NCBI GenBank assembly: GCA_022575985.1
Contig: JAKSXM010000014.1
Coordinates: 14,260,001-14,324,000, forward strand
Direction: 5' to 3'
DNA from: Anagrus nilaparvatae
Lineage: Eukaryota > Arthropoda > Insecta > Hymenoptera > Mymaridae
Length of the DNA: 64,000 nucleotides
The notes below the pieces were generated by a model. It ran no database searches. It worked only from the letters and a program-made list of their open reading frames with translations, and had not been told where the DNA came from. How positions within the stretch are numbered: the first letter of the stretch is position 1; every line of letters starts with the position of its first letter. Positions 22,525 to 35,585 of the stretch are shown here, one piece after another. The translations under genes and the position numbers were made by a program.

Positions 22525-22933
22525 ATACTGATACTTATATTTAAAATAAAGAAAGGCAATGAGGGGTAGAGAGAAAATCAACAAGTTTTGAAAAACCTTC
22601 GTTTCATGCTGGCTGATCTGAAATTTGATTTCACATGCAATTGGTAAGGACTTTTGGTTCCACCAATTTAAACATCACATAATGTTGTAAAATGGATCAA
22701 TTAAATCGGTTATAATCATTATTATTATTATTATTATATTAATGAGAGAGAGTGAGACATCTTATTTTCTAGGGGTCGTACGTAAAAACAGACTTCAGAT
22801 ATGAAAATAGTGGGCAATAATACTTACAGGATGACAATTTTAGCCCAAAATATTGATTTTTTCTATTATGCTACAAATCCACCCCTTACCCCATTCAAGG
22901 GGTTGAATATAAAAAATTGGCATAAATTCGTTT

Positions 22934-24004
22934 TTTTTATTTATTTATTTATTTTAGAAAAAATTTGGCGCAGGCATGGCCGATGCGCAATATGTTACAA
23001 TATTGTATAATGGTTAAGAGTATAAGTACATAGTACATACATAAAATTTAAATGAATAAAAATAAATATGAATATAATTAATATTATAAGATATAATAAT
23101 AGTAAAATAAAAATTAAATTTAAATTAATATATATGAATTATAACAATTTTTGCTTAATTATAATTTAAATTTTTATATTAGACATATTTTTGACAAAAG
23201 AAAAAAAAAAAAAAAGTATATTTTAATTTAATTATTTTTTAAAAAGATCTGGTGTTTTTTGTAGATATAATAAGTATTTCATGATATGGATTTTAAATGT
23301 ATCCAAACAATCGTATTGTTTCAAAGTAAATGGCAGATTGTTCCACTCATTTATTGCAGATATAATAAATGAACTCTTATAGAACTCAGTTCTGTATGTG
23401 GTAGGTAGTGCAAAAGTTAGGGGTAGGAAATCTGATAAGGTTGTGTCAGGTAGATTACGCTGTGAACGTCTTATCTCTTCATCAGGAGGTTTAAATTGTG
23501 TTGAAAGATATGACGGTCTACCAGTTGATATTAAACTATGTACTAATACTAATTTATAGTATTTTCTGCGTGAATTTGCTGTTAACCAGTTTAATTCATT
23601 CCTTAAAGAGGTAATTGAGACACGTTCATATCTTCCAACACCATAAATCTTATAGCTAGATTGAAAATTCTTTCAACCTTATCCATAAGTGTAACGTCCA
23701 GAGCATCATAGACTAGACAACAATAATCAAAAAATGGGACAATCAGAGAAGAAACCAATAATGTACGGAGACTGTAGGATAATAGTCTCGACTTTAAACG
23801 TAACCTATGTAATGTATAGTGTACGTTTTTTGAGAGTTTCATTATGTGCATTGACCAATTTAATGTTGGGGTTAAGATCACACCCAAATTTAAAACCGAC
23901 GTAGAATATGGTATGATCACATTTGAAACTGTTACTGAGGGAATATCCGTACCATATAAAATATTTAAATTATTTAATTGGTGAACAGTTTTTATGTTCC
24001 TGAT
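22934..24004 (-). pseudogene. 5'-truncated jockey-like non-LTR retrotransposon
   Basis: A minus-strand remnant of the reverse transcriptase C-terminal region. From about 24004 it reads through 'VLNLGVILTPTLNWSMHI', the usual 'K-x-LGV...l-x-W-x-x-HI' block after the palm, and continues to 'SSLIVPFFDYC'. A frameshift near 23625 moves the rest into another frame ('RYERVSITSLRNELNWL'), which ends in 'EWNNLPFTLK' and a stop near 23232. A 3' UTR follows, with a TAAA-type repeat tail at about 22937-22965. The upstream part of the RT and the endonuclease are missing. This is a dead 5'-truncated copy, as is typical of target-primed integration. The family is related to the copy at 53787-54719. Confidence 0.75.
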
Positions 24005-24429
24005 AGTCCCATATTAAGTTTTTAATGCCATGAAATATTTTTTGTGCCCATTATATTAACTTAAATAACATGTAAAAATTATAAAAAAATTATCCTACTT
24101 TTAGGGGATGATATAACATTTTCTAGAGCTTGCACGTTAAAACGGACTTCGGAAATGAAAAGAGCAGCCCCGATTACCTACTAGGTAACATTTTTAGCTC
24201 AAAATATCGATTTTTTCATTAAAAAAAATTCAAATGGCTTGAATGTGTCGATTAGGCGTTAATGGGTTAATATCACAAAATTTATAATTATGATGCTCTC
24301 GATGATCCTTTTATTTTGTTGTGAGATAAAATAAAACAATACAAAAAATTCAAGTGGAAAAATTCCGTATACTTACTTAACAATTAAAATGACATCGAGA
24401 ATTATTAAGGATTCGAATAAATTAAAAAA

Positions 24430-24710
24430 TAAATACGAATTTTCATTCTTTGTAAAAACGGATAAGAATCCGTTCTCGATTAGGAAAAACGGAAAATTGA
24501 AAACGGCAAGTTTTGAAATTTTTGCCGTTTCACGAAAAGTCGAGGACGGGAAAGTCCCTAAAAATTCCGTGGCACGGATTATTTAAAAACTTATCCGTTT
24601 TAAAATTTTTCCGTTTATGGAACATTTTATAAATTGATCAGTCTTTAAATTTTCCGTGCCACTGCTATTTTAAAACGAATTTAATTTCCGTTTCTTGATA
24701 AACGGACAAT
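24430..24710. repeat. Cluster of AAACGGA/CCGTTT motifs
   Basis: Several AAACGG and CCGTTT words occur in both orientations and would fold back. It resembles a decayed palindromic element. The 65-codon plus frame across it is incidental. Confidence 0.35.
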
Positions 24711-24749
24711 GAGCATGTCAGTCTTGCCCAGCTCTGCTTAAGAGTTATA

Positions 24750-24880
24750 TATGAAACAAGTGATATAAAATTATAATTTATGCCAAATGCGAAGGTATAC
24801 AGGGCCCAAGGTACGTATAGCACCGAGGGACTGTCATCGCATTTAGTAAAATATACATTTTTTATATCATAAGTTTCATA
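24750..24880. mobile_element. 131-bp MITE, copy 1
   Basis: The ends are TATGAAACAAGTGATATAAA and, reversed, TATGAAACTTATGATATAAA. The central part contains 'ccaaatgcgaaggtatac' and 'gcatttagtaaaa'. A second copy lies at 25685-25800. Confidence 0.65.
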
Positions 24881-25312
24881 CATAATTTTATTTAATTTTA
24901 TTTAATTTTATTTTATACGCACGCTGTTAAATAAATTTTGTTATTTTAATTATTTTCTTTGTGTTTCCTCGTTTACCTTATTATATTTTAACTATAAAAT
25001 AATGTTTGTTCAACTTTTTTTTTTGAAAGATAAATCAAAAAAAAATTTCCCAATTTGTAAATAAAAAGATTGTTTATAACTCTTCTAAAAAGATTGTTAG
25101 AAAATTATTTACTTGAAAATTTTTTAAATAATTTCCTTGTATAAAATAAATGTGAAAGTTATTGTGATGTAGGTAATTGTGAATTATTTTGAAATATAAT
25201 TTGTAAGGCGTATATTGATTTTACACCCTTTCTTAATATTCCTTATTTAACAGCAAGCGTAAAAGCTACTTTTATGCACTGGTGGGGCAAACGCACTTAT
25301 TAATTTTAATTA

Positions 25313-25680
25313 CACTGCGTAAAAAGTAACTTTCTTATATTAACAAAAAAATTAGAACATTTTCGAAAAATTAGTAAATTTTCAAAAAAATTTGTAAATA
25401 CTCGAAAAAAATCGTATATTTACTAAATTTAGTATATTAATAAAAAATTCGAGTATTTTCGATTTTTTTTTGTGAATTCACAAGAAAAATTGATAATCTA
25501 CAAATTTTTTCTTAAAATCACAAAAAAAAATCCAGAATTCTTGAATTTTTCGATAACATACTAAATTTAGTAAATTTACGATTTTTATCGAATATTTACA
25601 AAATTTATTGAAAATTCACTTATTTTTTAAAAAAATTCTATTTTTTTTTTGTAAATCTAAGAAAGTTACTATTTACAGTG
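25313..25680. mobile_element. 368-bp CACTG-type MITE with TA duplication
   Basis: The ends are CACTGCGTAAAAAGTAACTT and AAGTTACTATTTACAGTG. TA flanks both sides (25311-25312 and 25681-25682). The interior is rich in TAGTAAATT and TCGAAAA words that pair across the middle. A partial relative lies at about 5815-5965. Confidence 0.8.
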
Positions 25681-25684
25681 TATG

Positions 25685-25800
25685 TATGAAACTTGTGATA
25701 TAAAAAATGTATTTGATTTTACCAAATGCGATCACAGTCCCTCGATGCTACGCACCTCGGGCCATTTGGCATATTATAACTTTATATCACTTGTTTCATA
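25685..25800. mobile_element. 116-bp MITE, copy 2
   Basis: Same terminal repeats as 24750-24880 and the same core words ('ccaaatgcgat', 'ccctcg'), partly inverted. It sits two bases outside the TA flank of the 368-bp MITE. A third fragment may lie near 18018-18065. Confidence 0.65.
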
Positions 25801-25999
25801 AATAACTATTATGTTTTTATTCAATTTTAACTCTTTATCGGTGTTTATGATAGTTACAATAAAAAAACGATCCTCTAGCCACAAGAGAAATCCTTTTGCC
25901 GCAAGAGGAATCTGCTTGCCGCAAACAGATAATATTAATATTTTCTAGTAATATTTTCTAGTTCTAGTTTAAAAATAACTATTAACCAGAATAAAAATT

Positions 26000-26104
26000 G
26001 CTCCAAAGAATAATATAAATTAATGAAAATTCTCGTAGATGCCTTTTAAATATTTTTACTAGCATTAAGGGTAATTTCTACTCTTCATTTATTCACAGGG
26101 TAGA
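26000..26104. repeat. Partial CACTG-type MITE related to 46871-47083
   Basis: It contains 'gaaaattctcgtagatg', the reverse complement of a segment of 46871-47083, and ends 'taatttctactcttcatttattcacaggg', close to that element's end. Confidence 0.55.
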
Positions 26105-27364
26105 AAACTTGTATCAGGACTGTACTTGGCATTGGTTTTATGCAGTTATCCTGTGCACTAGCTTTATCATGGAATAAATAATTAATTATTGATTATTGGT
26201 TGATGGTTTCCGGGTGAATACGAGTTCGGTTTAAGATCTTAAGGCTCCACCAGGCAGCTTCTTGGGATAAACAAATTATTAATTTTCTCAAGGTTCACGG
26301 AAATTCAGCTATCTTACACGTTTTGGCAAAGTTGCATAGGAATTAATTGTTTGCATCTTACAGCTGTTTAAGTTTAGTACTAGTAAAGTACTAAAAATAT
26401 TGTAAATAATATTATGAAAGAAAGATTCTCTTTTTTCTTTGTTTTTGTTAATTGATCGACAGCTCATAGTTTGTGACTTCGAAAGTCCAACGCTCTTAGG
26501 CATTTTGGCCGGATACTGAGTGTAGGTCGTCTAATTATAGCAGTCTATCTATTTTTAAGAATGGCGCTTTACACGCCTTAAAAACTATATAATATGCTGT
26601 AAGTATAGTATCCCCATATGTTAGTAATATTTCTGGGAACTGACTTTTTCCGAATCTGAAATGAAATTTTTGATAGCAATAAAATAAATCATTAAATATA
26701 ACATTTTAAAAATTTTACTTTATGCTTCGCACTAAAAATTTTATTTTTAAAATCTTAATAACAATAAATATTTAATATTAAAGACCTTTCTTAGAAATTA
26801 AATAAAAGAATAAAAAAGTTTTTTGAATACTTCTTAAAGCCTTGAATAAGATTCGAGTTTGTAAGTTCAGGGTGTTTAGTTTTACAAATAAAAGAGACAA
26901 TTTTTTTATTAAAATAAATTAGCATTCTAACCTTCATTAAAGTTTTCTGAACCTGATACAATTTTTTTATATTCATTTTTTCTCACATTTGATATTGAAG
27001 CTTTGTTCTAAAAAAATTCTATTAATACAACCGATGTCTCTTTATTTTGTAAAATATTATTTATTGTTGAATTCTGTGGCGCCTTTTTTTTTAAATATTT
27101 ATAGATCGAAATTTGAATTAATTGTTATTAACATTAATTGCTGTTTTAAAATAAGTATAAATTTATTTTTAAAAAAAATTAATTAAGTTAAACATCAGAA
27201 CATCCAGTTTAAAATTCAATGTAACAAATTAGTAAAATATTTTATACGTTTATTAAATTGTATCAAGACAAAACATGAGACTTATTTTTGAATAAAATGA
27301 CTCATTTTATTTTATCTAAAACTGACAGGCTTTGGTGTAGTTGGTACTTGAGGCTTTTTATACA
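26105..27364. other. Noncoding stretch
   Basis: No supportable exon or repeat boundary was recognised. The 60-65-codon frames here have no recognisable composition or motif. Confidence 0.4.
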
Positions 27365-27583
27365 CACGGCGAGGCTGCTTTGCTTGAATTTTATTTGCTG
27401 CTTGAATTTTCAAGCATTTGCTTGAATTTTCAAGCAAATGCTTGAATATTCAAGCAAACTGCTTGAAAATTCAAGCAAATTGCTTGAAAATTAAAGCAAA
27501 TGCTTGAAAATTCAAGCAAATGCTTGAAATTTCAAGCAATTCAAGCAACTGCTTGAATTTTCAAGCAAAGCAGCCTGGCCGTG
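27365..27583. mobile_element. 219-bp foldback MITE built of GCTTGAA/TTCAAGC palindromes
   Basis: The ends are CACGGCGAGGCTGCTTTGCTT and, reversed, CACGGCCAGGCTGCTTTGCTT. Nearly the whole interior is a run of short palindromes alternating GCTTGAA and TTCAAGC. The ends resemble those of 35586-37702 (CACGGTAGAGCTGCTTTGGTT). CA flanks both sides. A terminal fragment of the same type lies at about 42858-42895. Confidence 0.8.
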
Positions 27584-30500
27584 CACATATTTAAATTTTT
27601 TTTAAATACCGTTTTATAAGAAAAATATTCTTAAACTTTTTTGTGCTTTTTATAGACAAGCTGTTTTTCATTTTTTCACCTAAGTTTTAAACTGAATCTA
27701 TAAAGAGATATAATTAATTATACATCCTGAATAGGTTTTATATGATAGATAAAGTTAATTAATATAGAGATACACTCGAATTCTGAGTATCTTTTATAAA
27801 ATTTTCTTCAATTCAAAATTAAATTTTTTTCTGCTGCTTTTTATAATTATACATATTATTAAATTTTTTCATTGATGATATCAGGGTTTTTATTGGGTCT
27901 AGCAAACAGAAAAAATTCGATTCTCATTTTTAAAATTTTATTTTTCATAGAATACGTAAAATTTCCTGCGGAATCCGAATTGAAGGGCAGATTTTCATTT
28001 GGTCACTTTACTTAGTAGCAAATTCAATTTTGGGCAAAAATAGTGGATTCCGCCATCCGGAAGCAAAATGTTATGTTCAGCAACTGCTTTTAATACTTAT
28101 CTAACTGGTTTTGTTGATAGACTATTAGAAAAAATTTTATGAAAAAATGAAAAATTTCAATGAAACATAATTTGGGTCTCCATTGGATATATTTTCACGT
28201 AGAGAGATGAGAAAAAAAGTTGAGGGTTCATATTTCATGTATAAAAAAAAATGTGCCCAAAATGAGTTCAATCAGAGGATTCGATCTGACAACCGTAAAA
28301 ATGAGAACCAGATATTGGAATATATTGTAAATGAAAATATTGTGCTTTATGGTTACACTTGCTTGCCTATACGACTCATACAAAGCCTAAACAACCTATA
28401 TTTTATTTTTTGAACAACAAAAGACCATTTTTCCACTTTTCTGTTCGACGATTCGTGAGCTTTTTTCACTACTAAATGTACTTACAAAAAAGCAAAAATA
28501 ACGATTTTATAAATCATTAATTGGAAAAATAAATACAGACTAATTAATAAATTTCTAAAATTTTTGTATCAACTTGAATTTTAAATGAGAAGTGAGTAGA
28601 AGGAATGAAGAAAATTTACAATTGCTTTATTTTGAGCAGTATAATCTATGAGATAGCTTTTAAATTTATAAAAGTTATAATTTTTCATTGTGGCCTAAAA
28701 ACATCAAATGAAATGCCGGAATCGCACTTTTTAGATTAATCTGCGTAGTAAATTGAAGACTTTTTTTATTCAATGAACCAACTCAAGTGAGAAAAGTTTA
28801 TGACTATATTTAAGAGGGATAAAATTTTTATAACATAGGAATAAGTATGGAATAAAGTTGCATGCAGATGCGTTCAGCGCCTGGAACCTTGATCTCAAAC
28901 CGACAGTGAAGTTCATAGGGTTGCAAATATCACTCACGTGCACATAAATGTAATAACAACATGTGGGAGTTATTTTGCGCTAAATATACTATGTCCATTT
29001 ATATTTATTTTTATTACGTTGAGATTAAAAACGGACCTAGAAATATTTGCAAATCAGTCGAAGCCCGGAGAGAAGGAAATTTTCTCTTTGCGGCTGAAAA
29101 TAAAAAGCGATGCTCGAGAATAGGATTGATCTGGAATTGCCTATAATTACAAAATTAGATTTTTTCCAAAGCAATTCTATTTAAAAAATTAAATCTAAAT
29201 TTCTATAATCAACTCTCTGTTTTTACATGTATCATTTCTGTCTATAAATAAAGCACGTATAACTTTTCCTATAAGCATAAGCATTTAACCGGGTCTTTAT
29301 TTAAACATGTGTGTAAACTAAAAGTTTTAAATAATACTTCTTTATTTTTTTTATTTCTTCTTTTTCATACTTTGTTCTTTTAAAGTAAACAATAGATTAA
29401 TAAACATCTCGTACGGTTGAAGATTATAATTTTAATTTTCAATTAAATTTAAAAATTTTACACATCAAACGAAAATTTTTACGTGTCTTATTTTAAAAGG
29501 CACGTCATTTCAAAATTAAAAACCGTCAAATAAATTAATATGAATTTCAAATACATTGACAGTTTTAATTTGAGCTTTTAAATTTATGTACATTTGCTAA
29601 TTTTAGAAATTTACTTATTCATTACATCTGCTCATCATATTTCTTACGTCACTTGCTGTCATTTAGGTATTAGAAAAATAATAATTACATAATTTTTGTT
29701 TTGCAGTCATTTATTAATTTTTATTTTCATTTGCAAATACCTTCAAATCATCGATTATTGCAGATCCATGGCCTGGAATAACAAAAACACAATCAATATC
29801 AATTTAACCTTTATCACCATTCCCTTAGCTTAAATTTTTTCATAAATATTTTCAAATTTGACACTAGGAAAAACTAAACTTTTTGTTACGCTTTCCACTT
29901 GCTATAAACTAAAAAAAAAAATCATAAAACTTTCTAAATCCACTTGAATTTCGGCGCTATATTCTCAAATATTTCGTTACAACAATTCGTACATAAATAT
30001 AAATCAGTTCACAACAAGAAGCGCGAAGAGACTAAAATACTGGATCTCTTCCTCGTTCCAGTAGATGCGCTAAGGCGTCGCTGTGGCTTCATGAAACGTG
30101 CGTATTTTAAAATTAACTTTGGCATCACTCGACTTTGATTTTAATGGATTATCTCTTTCTTATAGTTTTCTAACTCTTTTTATAATTTATTTTCCTTATT
30201 TTTTCACAGAAATAAATACATTTTTAGGAATATTCCCAAGGAAATTTTTACTTTCAGTGCAGTCTCATAGGCCTCATGGAACTCAGAAGGATAGAGTTTT
30301 ATTATAAGGGAAAGAGTATTTTTTTCTGTATTTTTTTGTGCCTTTCGTCTCAAAAAAGCAGAACTAGACCAAAATAAGAGAAAAAAACGCACCTGTATTT
30401 AAAAAAATTTTTAGCTCAGATTGTAATTTAATCAAATTATCAAATTATCACGATAAATTTTTTTTTTCAACAATAGATAATTGACTACTATCAAGAAACA

Positions 30501-33089
30501 TATATATATATAAAACGATCTTATAATTAATTATAAATATTCAAAAGAAATTTTATCCCAAAAAAACGTGTTAATTTTCAAATTATCGTCATGAAAAAGA
30601 ACGCGTCTTCTTTTTAATTAATTTAGCCTCAATTTTCCTCTAGTTCTAGTCTTTAGAGACAGAAAGAGAAAGAACAAACCTTAAACAAACCTTCTTTCTA
30701 AAAATTCTGTACTTTATTTTTTTGCTAAAAAACTTAAGGATGGTATCATTTCTTTCTATCTGAAAAAAGCTCTGTAAAACGGAAATTGGTTTCTCATATA
30801 AAGAAACTATTGTGATATGTAAATTTTAATTTTTGATTTTTTGCGTGTAAGCACGTTTTGAGACCACACAATGCTAAAAAACCTTATTATTGACCAGAAT
30901 TGGAGCTGAAATTAATTTTTTATTGTTTCAAATTATTTGTGTAAAAATTTTTTTATTTCACAATATTTCACTAACAAGTCTCTTGGCCTCTTCAGTTGAT
31001 TTGAATACAAAAATATGATTTGAATACTAGAGACATACTCTATCCATATATCAAATTAATATTGTTTAGAAACCATAAATTTGTTTCTACAAATTTTTTT
31101 TTTTTAATTTTTTTTTCCAAAATCCTCGAACCACTTTTTTTTTTTTAATTTGGATGTAATACCTCATTTATTTTTAAGAAAGTGATAATATCTAGAAATG
31201 CTGTTTTTACTCGATTTTTTGATTCTGATACCATATTTTCTGAAAATTTTTGTCTAAAAATTTTTGCTATCATAAAATACAACAAAAAAAAATTTTTTTT
31301 TCTTTTTCGAGATAGTACCTAATTTGTTTCTATGGAAATATAAGTCTTAAAATTACCACTCTCTATCTTTTGGATCTGATAAGTATTTTAAAACTAAAAA
31401 ATCAGCAAATCATTAGATTTTTTTTTCTTTTTGAACGTAGCGCAAAATTTTTTTATATGGAATTGTTAATTTTAGAAATATCATTGTTACTCGATTTTTC
31501 GGATTAAATACCTTAAAACTACTGTGGGATATCAATGTCTTATCGGCCGCAGCATATTAAAAATTATTTTTGGTTTAACAAGGGGTTAAGGATGGTCTTA
31601 ATTTGGTTTATAAATTTTAAATTTAATAAAAAGGCTGGTTAACATTTGACGTTTTATAAAAAGCCTGTTTTTCACATGCCTTTATTTCGTTAAAATTTTT
31701 ATTTATAAATCAAACTAAAAAAAAGGCCACGGCTTAATAAAAATCCTAGGATTTTCGTAAAAATACTAAACTCAACAAAAGTACTATACGACATAAGTAT
31801 ATATATATATATATATCATTTATTGCGAGAAACGCAGCATAAAAGTTACCAATTTTTTTACGGGATTTCAAAAAGAATCCATGAAGATTTCTTTCCTGAA
31901 AATTAAAATTAGGCATAAAAAATGCGTTTTTTAAGTTTTGATTTTTTAGCCTTAAGACGTGTTCAATCTTGTCTAAAAAAATTTTAGATTTTTAGACGCA
32001 TTTTTTTATGACAAATTTTTTGAGACCCCCTGCATCCCCATCGTAAGTCACGTTCTTCATATATTAATTGTTAAGCGAAATCCAAAAAATGACGCGGATC
32101 GTCAAATTAATAGGGGTTGAAAGGGTACCGACTTTTGGAATCTGAACTTTAATGAAAATGCTACTTGTTATACATTTAAAAAAAATCAAAAATATATGCT
32201 GAGCCTGATAATACATTAATAATCCGCAATAGTCTTTTTTCAAAATTTTTTTTTTGAAGTTTTGAAGCGTTTTAAGTAAATTTCCTGCCAATTTACGTCA
32301 ATTAAAATCTGACCAAAAATTTGGATTGCACGTAAGTTTTTACACAAGGATATATCTTTTTAAAGGGTTTTAAAGGGTTTAGGAGTTTTTTATATTGTAT
32401 GGCGAAATTTTAAAAGAAATTTTCCGGTAAAATAATTAATCAACCGGGAAAAAATTTTTCAGATCTGCCAAAATCTGGATTATGAGCCAATGAAATCAGA
32501 TGATTAATTAATTAACTTAATCAGATGATTCCATATTTGCTTTTTATTAGCGATTTGAGTTAAAATTTACATTAAAATTAAATGTAATCCATCCATTTTT
32601 ATTAAAATATCTTACTAGCTTCGATAATTTTTAAGAACCTGAGTTGTAATGTTAGTAATTAAGTCGTGAGCTGTTTAATACTTTTTCCGATGACAAAAAT
32701 AGGTGTTATATATGCTTTTCTACCCGGTGAACATGAATCCGGGTTTCCTTTTGCGAAATTCTTCAAAAATAAATTAATTGCAGGTTATATAATGAATAAT
32801 TTTACAAAAATAAAAATTAATAATTTAAATGTATTTTTTATTTAAAAGCATATTATATCTAAAACCTAAAAATAATTAAAAAATATAAACGTTGAATTTC
32901 CATCCAGAAAAAAAAGTTAAAGAATGTGCTGGTTTCGAGTTAATTTGAGAAGGGGGAAAAAATCGAATATTCCAACCGGGTGCTGCCACCCCCCCCCCCA
33001 GGGGGGCTAAAATTGGAGCACAACGGTTTCTTGAAAATAACTCAAAAAGTAAAATAAATAACAAAAAAAGTTTTGAATAAATGTTGTAG
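27584..33089. other. Long stretch without a supportable gene
   Basis: A+T-rich throughout. A locally G+C-richer patch at 29990-30110 holds only short frames. A minus-strand acceptor with a P-G-H-G-S-like reading lies near 29750-29790 and is discussed under rejected items. A TA-repeat lies at 31799-31816. A C10/G6 inverted run lies at 32991-33006. Nothing else could be delimited. Confidence 0.4.
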
Positions 33090-33405
33090 CTTAGACAATT
33101 CCCTACAAAAATGGTTTGTAGTAATTTTTCAGTCGGATCTTTTTATTGATTTGTTTGCCAGATATGATAATTTAAAGTCAGAGTCCCAATTTAAGAATTA
33201 TTATAAAAATTCAATTTTATCATTATCTTTGAAAAACGATATCTTGAAAACAATTAAATGAAAAGAGACGAATTAACAATTTTAAAAAATTTAAGCTTAT
33301 AGAAAATTTTTGAGACCTATAAAACGAATTTTCATTAATAATTACAATTTTGCAGCAATTTAAAAATTGGTCATTTTTGCTTGAAAATTAGTAGCCAATC
33401 AAATC
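33090..33405 (+). repeat. Diverged fragment related to the long-arm foldback at 48057-49991
   Basis: Shared phrases with the left arm (about 48300-48600) include 'aaagtcagagtcccaattta', 'gcttatagaaaatttttgag' and 'ttgaaaattggtcatttt'. There are no terminal repeats here, so this is a remnant or a related sequence. The 62-codon frame at 33073-33261 is incidental. Confidence 0.55.
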
Positions 33406-34643
33406 GTTTATAAAGCTATATAACAATGCACATACAACTGTATCGATGACGAGCTCCTTTTCAGGATAGGATAATTAAAAATAAATTTAAAATAAGCTAG
33501 ATTACTAAAAAAAAATACCAATGAATTATACATTTCATTGATTTTTTATATTTTATTTTTATAGGGATTTTTTGTAATATATTTTTGAAAAATAATATAT
33601 GAAATTTAAAACAAAATTAACTGGGAGAGTCAACTGCGTTTGAAATACTTAATATAATCAAATATGTTCTCCAAATTTTAAGAAGCTCTTTTTTTTTAAA
33701 TTTCAATCTAAATTTAGTCAATTTTTGCATTTTTATTGGAACAGAACCCATAATTTACTCATGTAGGTCATTCTCATGGAAAATTTACCAATTTTAATAG
33801 GTACTCTATAATTTTTGATATATTTGAATCAATATTTTAAAAATGTTGGCTTACTCAGTTCCAAAAATGCGTTTTTTGAGCTCAGAGGTAGCTATTTGCA
33901 AGAAATTAGTTATAGATAATTTATTTAAGGTAAGTTTAGCTCAATTAACTACAATTACCAGACTCTAACAGTTTTTCGATTACTTTATAACTTATTAGAT
34001 ACATCATCCAATATAAAAAGAAATAATAAGTTGTAATTCATAGGAAAAAATTTTATTATTATTGTGAAAAAGATACTAAATTAATATTTGAATTCATTCC
34101 TCCAAAAACTACATTCAACTTGTTACTATCTAATGTTACCACTGGCTTTTTTACTGGAAATTTGTGAATAATCTGAAATAATTTAATAATTTTTATCAAA
34201 ACATGCATTTCATAAAATATTTTATTTTTTTCTTATATATTTTAATCAAAAATCTAAAAATCATAAGAGGCTCTTTAAATCAGTGCCAAAATATTCTTTT
34301 CGATTTGGAATTTCCCAGATTTTTAGTTTTTTGACTCAATTAACGATTTTCAATAGTTTTTTGCTTCTAAATTATCGGAACCTACATGTTTCTGGAAAAT
34401 ATTATTAAAATGGCTTATACCAACTCTCAATGGATTGCTATAGCAGTGCTAGGCACGGATTCAAAGATTGGGTATAAATCATATAGTATATAGAATTCAG
34501 ATTTCTATTTAAAATATACTTTGAAATTACTACCAATATGTTTTAATTTTTAAAGGGATTATTTTTGATAAATTTCTTAATCTTCAGGCAAATCGAGTTC
34601 CGCAAAAAACGAAAAGATACCATTTTTTAAAGAAAAAGTATAT
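33406..34643. other. Noncoding stretch
   Basis: No exon, RNA gene or delimited repeat was recognised. Confidence 0.4.
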
Positions 34644-35560
34644 GGGTGCTTTTCACAGGAACGATATACATAGTGTCCCCCTCACTTATATCTGAATCGA
34701 AAGCTCTTTTGCACTTTTTTTTCTTTTAATAAGTTGATAAATAATATTTATAATAATAATAAGTCACAACCTACTACACATATATTGGTAACTTAACAAA
34801 AAATTTTTCTGGAGCATATATGTTCAAAATGTCGCCACCGTCCGCAGTCCTTTTGCTTAACTATAAACTTTGAGTATTAACAAACGGCTTAAAATTTGAA
34901 GTTAAATTTTTCTTTAGGATGAATATGACGTATTTAGGTCCCAAAAACTCATTTTTTTCAATGAAACAAATTTTCATGCAATCCTCTTAGCTTATCGTCA
35001 CATATAAGACTGTCCCTCAATTTTAGCTTTTTTTGAGCTTCCCACCTTTTATGGATGTGCACTCTATATTTATGCACTTGAAAGCACTGTTGTATTTTTT
35101 TTCTTACTTAACTACTCATATATGAACCATGGAAAACTTAAAATTTAAAATATGAAAGCTTTAACTATGAAAATTAAACTTATTAAATTTTTAAAACGCT
35201 TTTACAACAACAATAATGTCGCCACCGTCCATATCGTTTTCTCCAATAATATGTCATATATTACTTACTATATCTTGTTCAGTTATGTGTTTTGATGAAA
35301 AAATAAGGTACCCAAAGTTTGAGAAAATTTGATGGCTTCAAAACAGAGTTATTTCAATAATACACTCAAAATTTCGCCACCGTCCATGTCACCAACGTCC
35401 GCAAAAATAAAAAATCCCATAAGAATTACACGTAGAAATTATTTTTACATTTGTAGCAGTACCACTGAAAATTTTAGCTATTTGGACCTTAATATACATA
35501 AAAATACAAAATAAAGAAAATATAATTAGTGTTAGTGCCATAAACAATAAAAAAATATAC
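34644..35560 (+). repeat. Interspersed repeat, copy 2
   Basis: It matches 4591-5526 in the same orientation without the 192-bp MITE, and retains an extra stretch (about 35013-35150) missing from copy 1. It carries the related 61-codon frame at 35329-35514. Confidence 0.65.
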
Positions 35561-35585
35561 AATTCCAGTGAAAACCACCCATATA

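Noticed and set aside
28183..28413. 76-codon frame and a T-arm-like TCAGATCGAATCCTCTGA on the other strand
   Set aside because: No matching A box or acceptor stem, so it is not a tRNA gene, and no evidence of coding.
29735..29795. Minus-strand acceptor followed by a P-G-H-G-S-A-like reading, as in metallo-beta-lactamase proteins
   Set aside because: It is a single short motif with a stop just upstream in frame, and no companion exon with the H-x-H-x-D-H motif was found.
29944..30138. 64-codon plus frame in a locally G+C-richer patch
   Set aside because: No start context, splice structure or protein-like pattern; a short exon cannot be excluded but is not supported.
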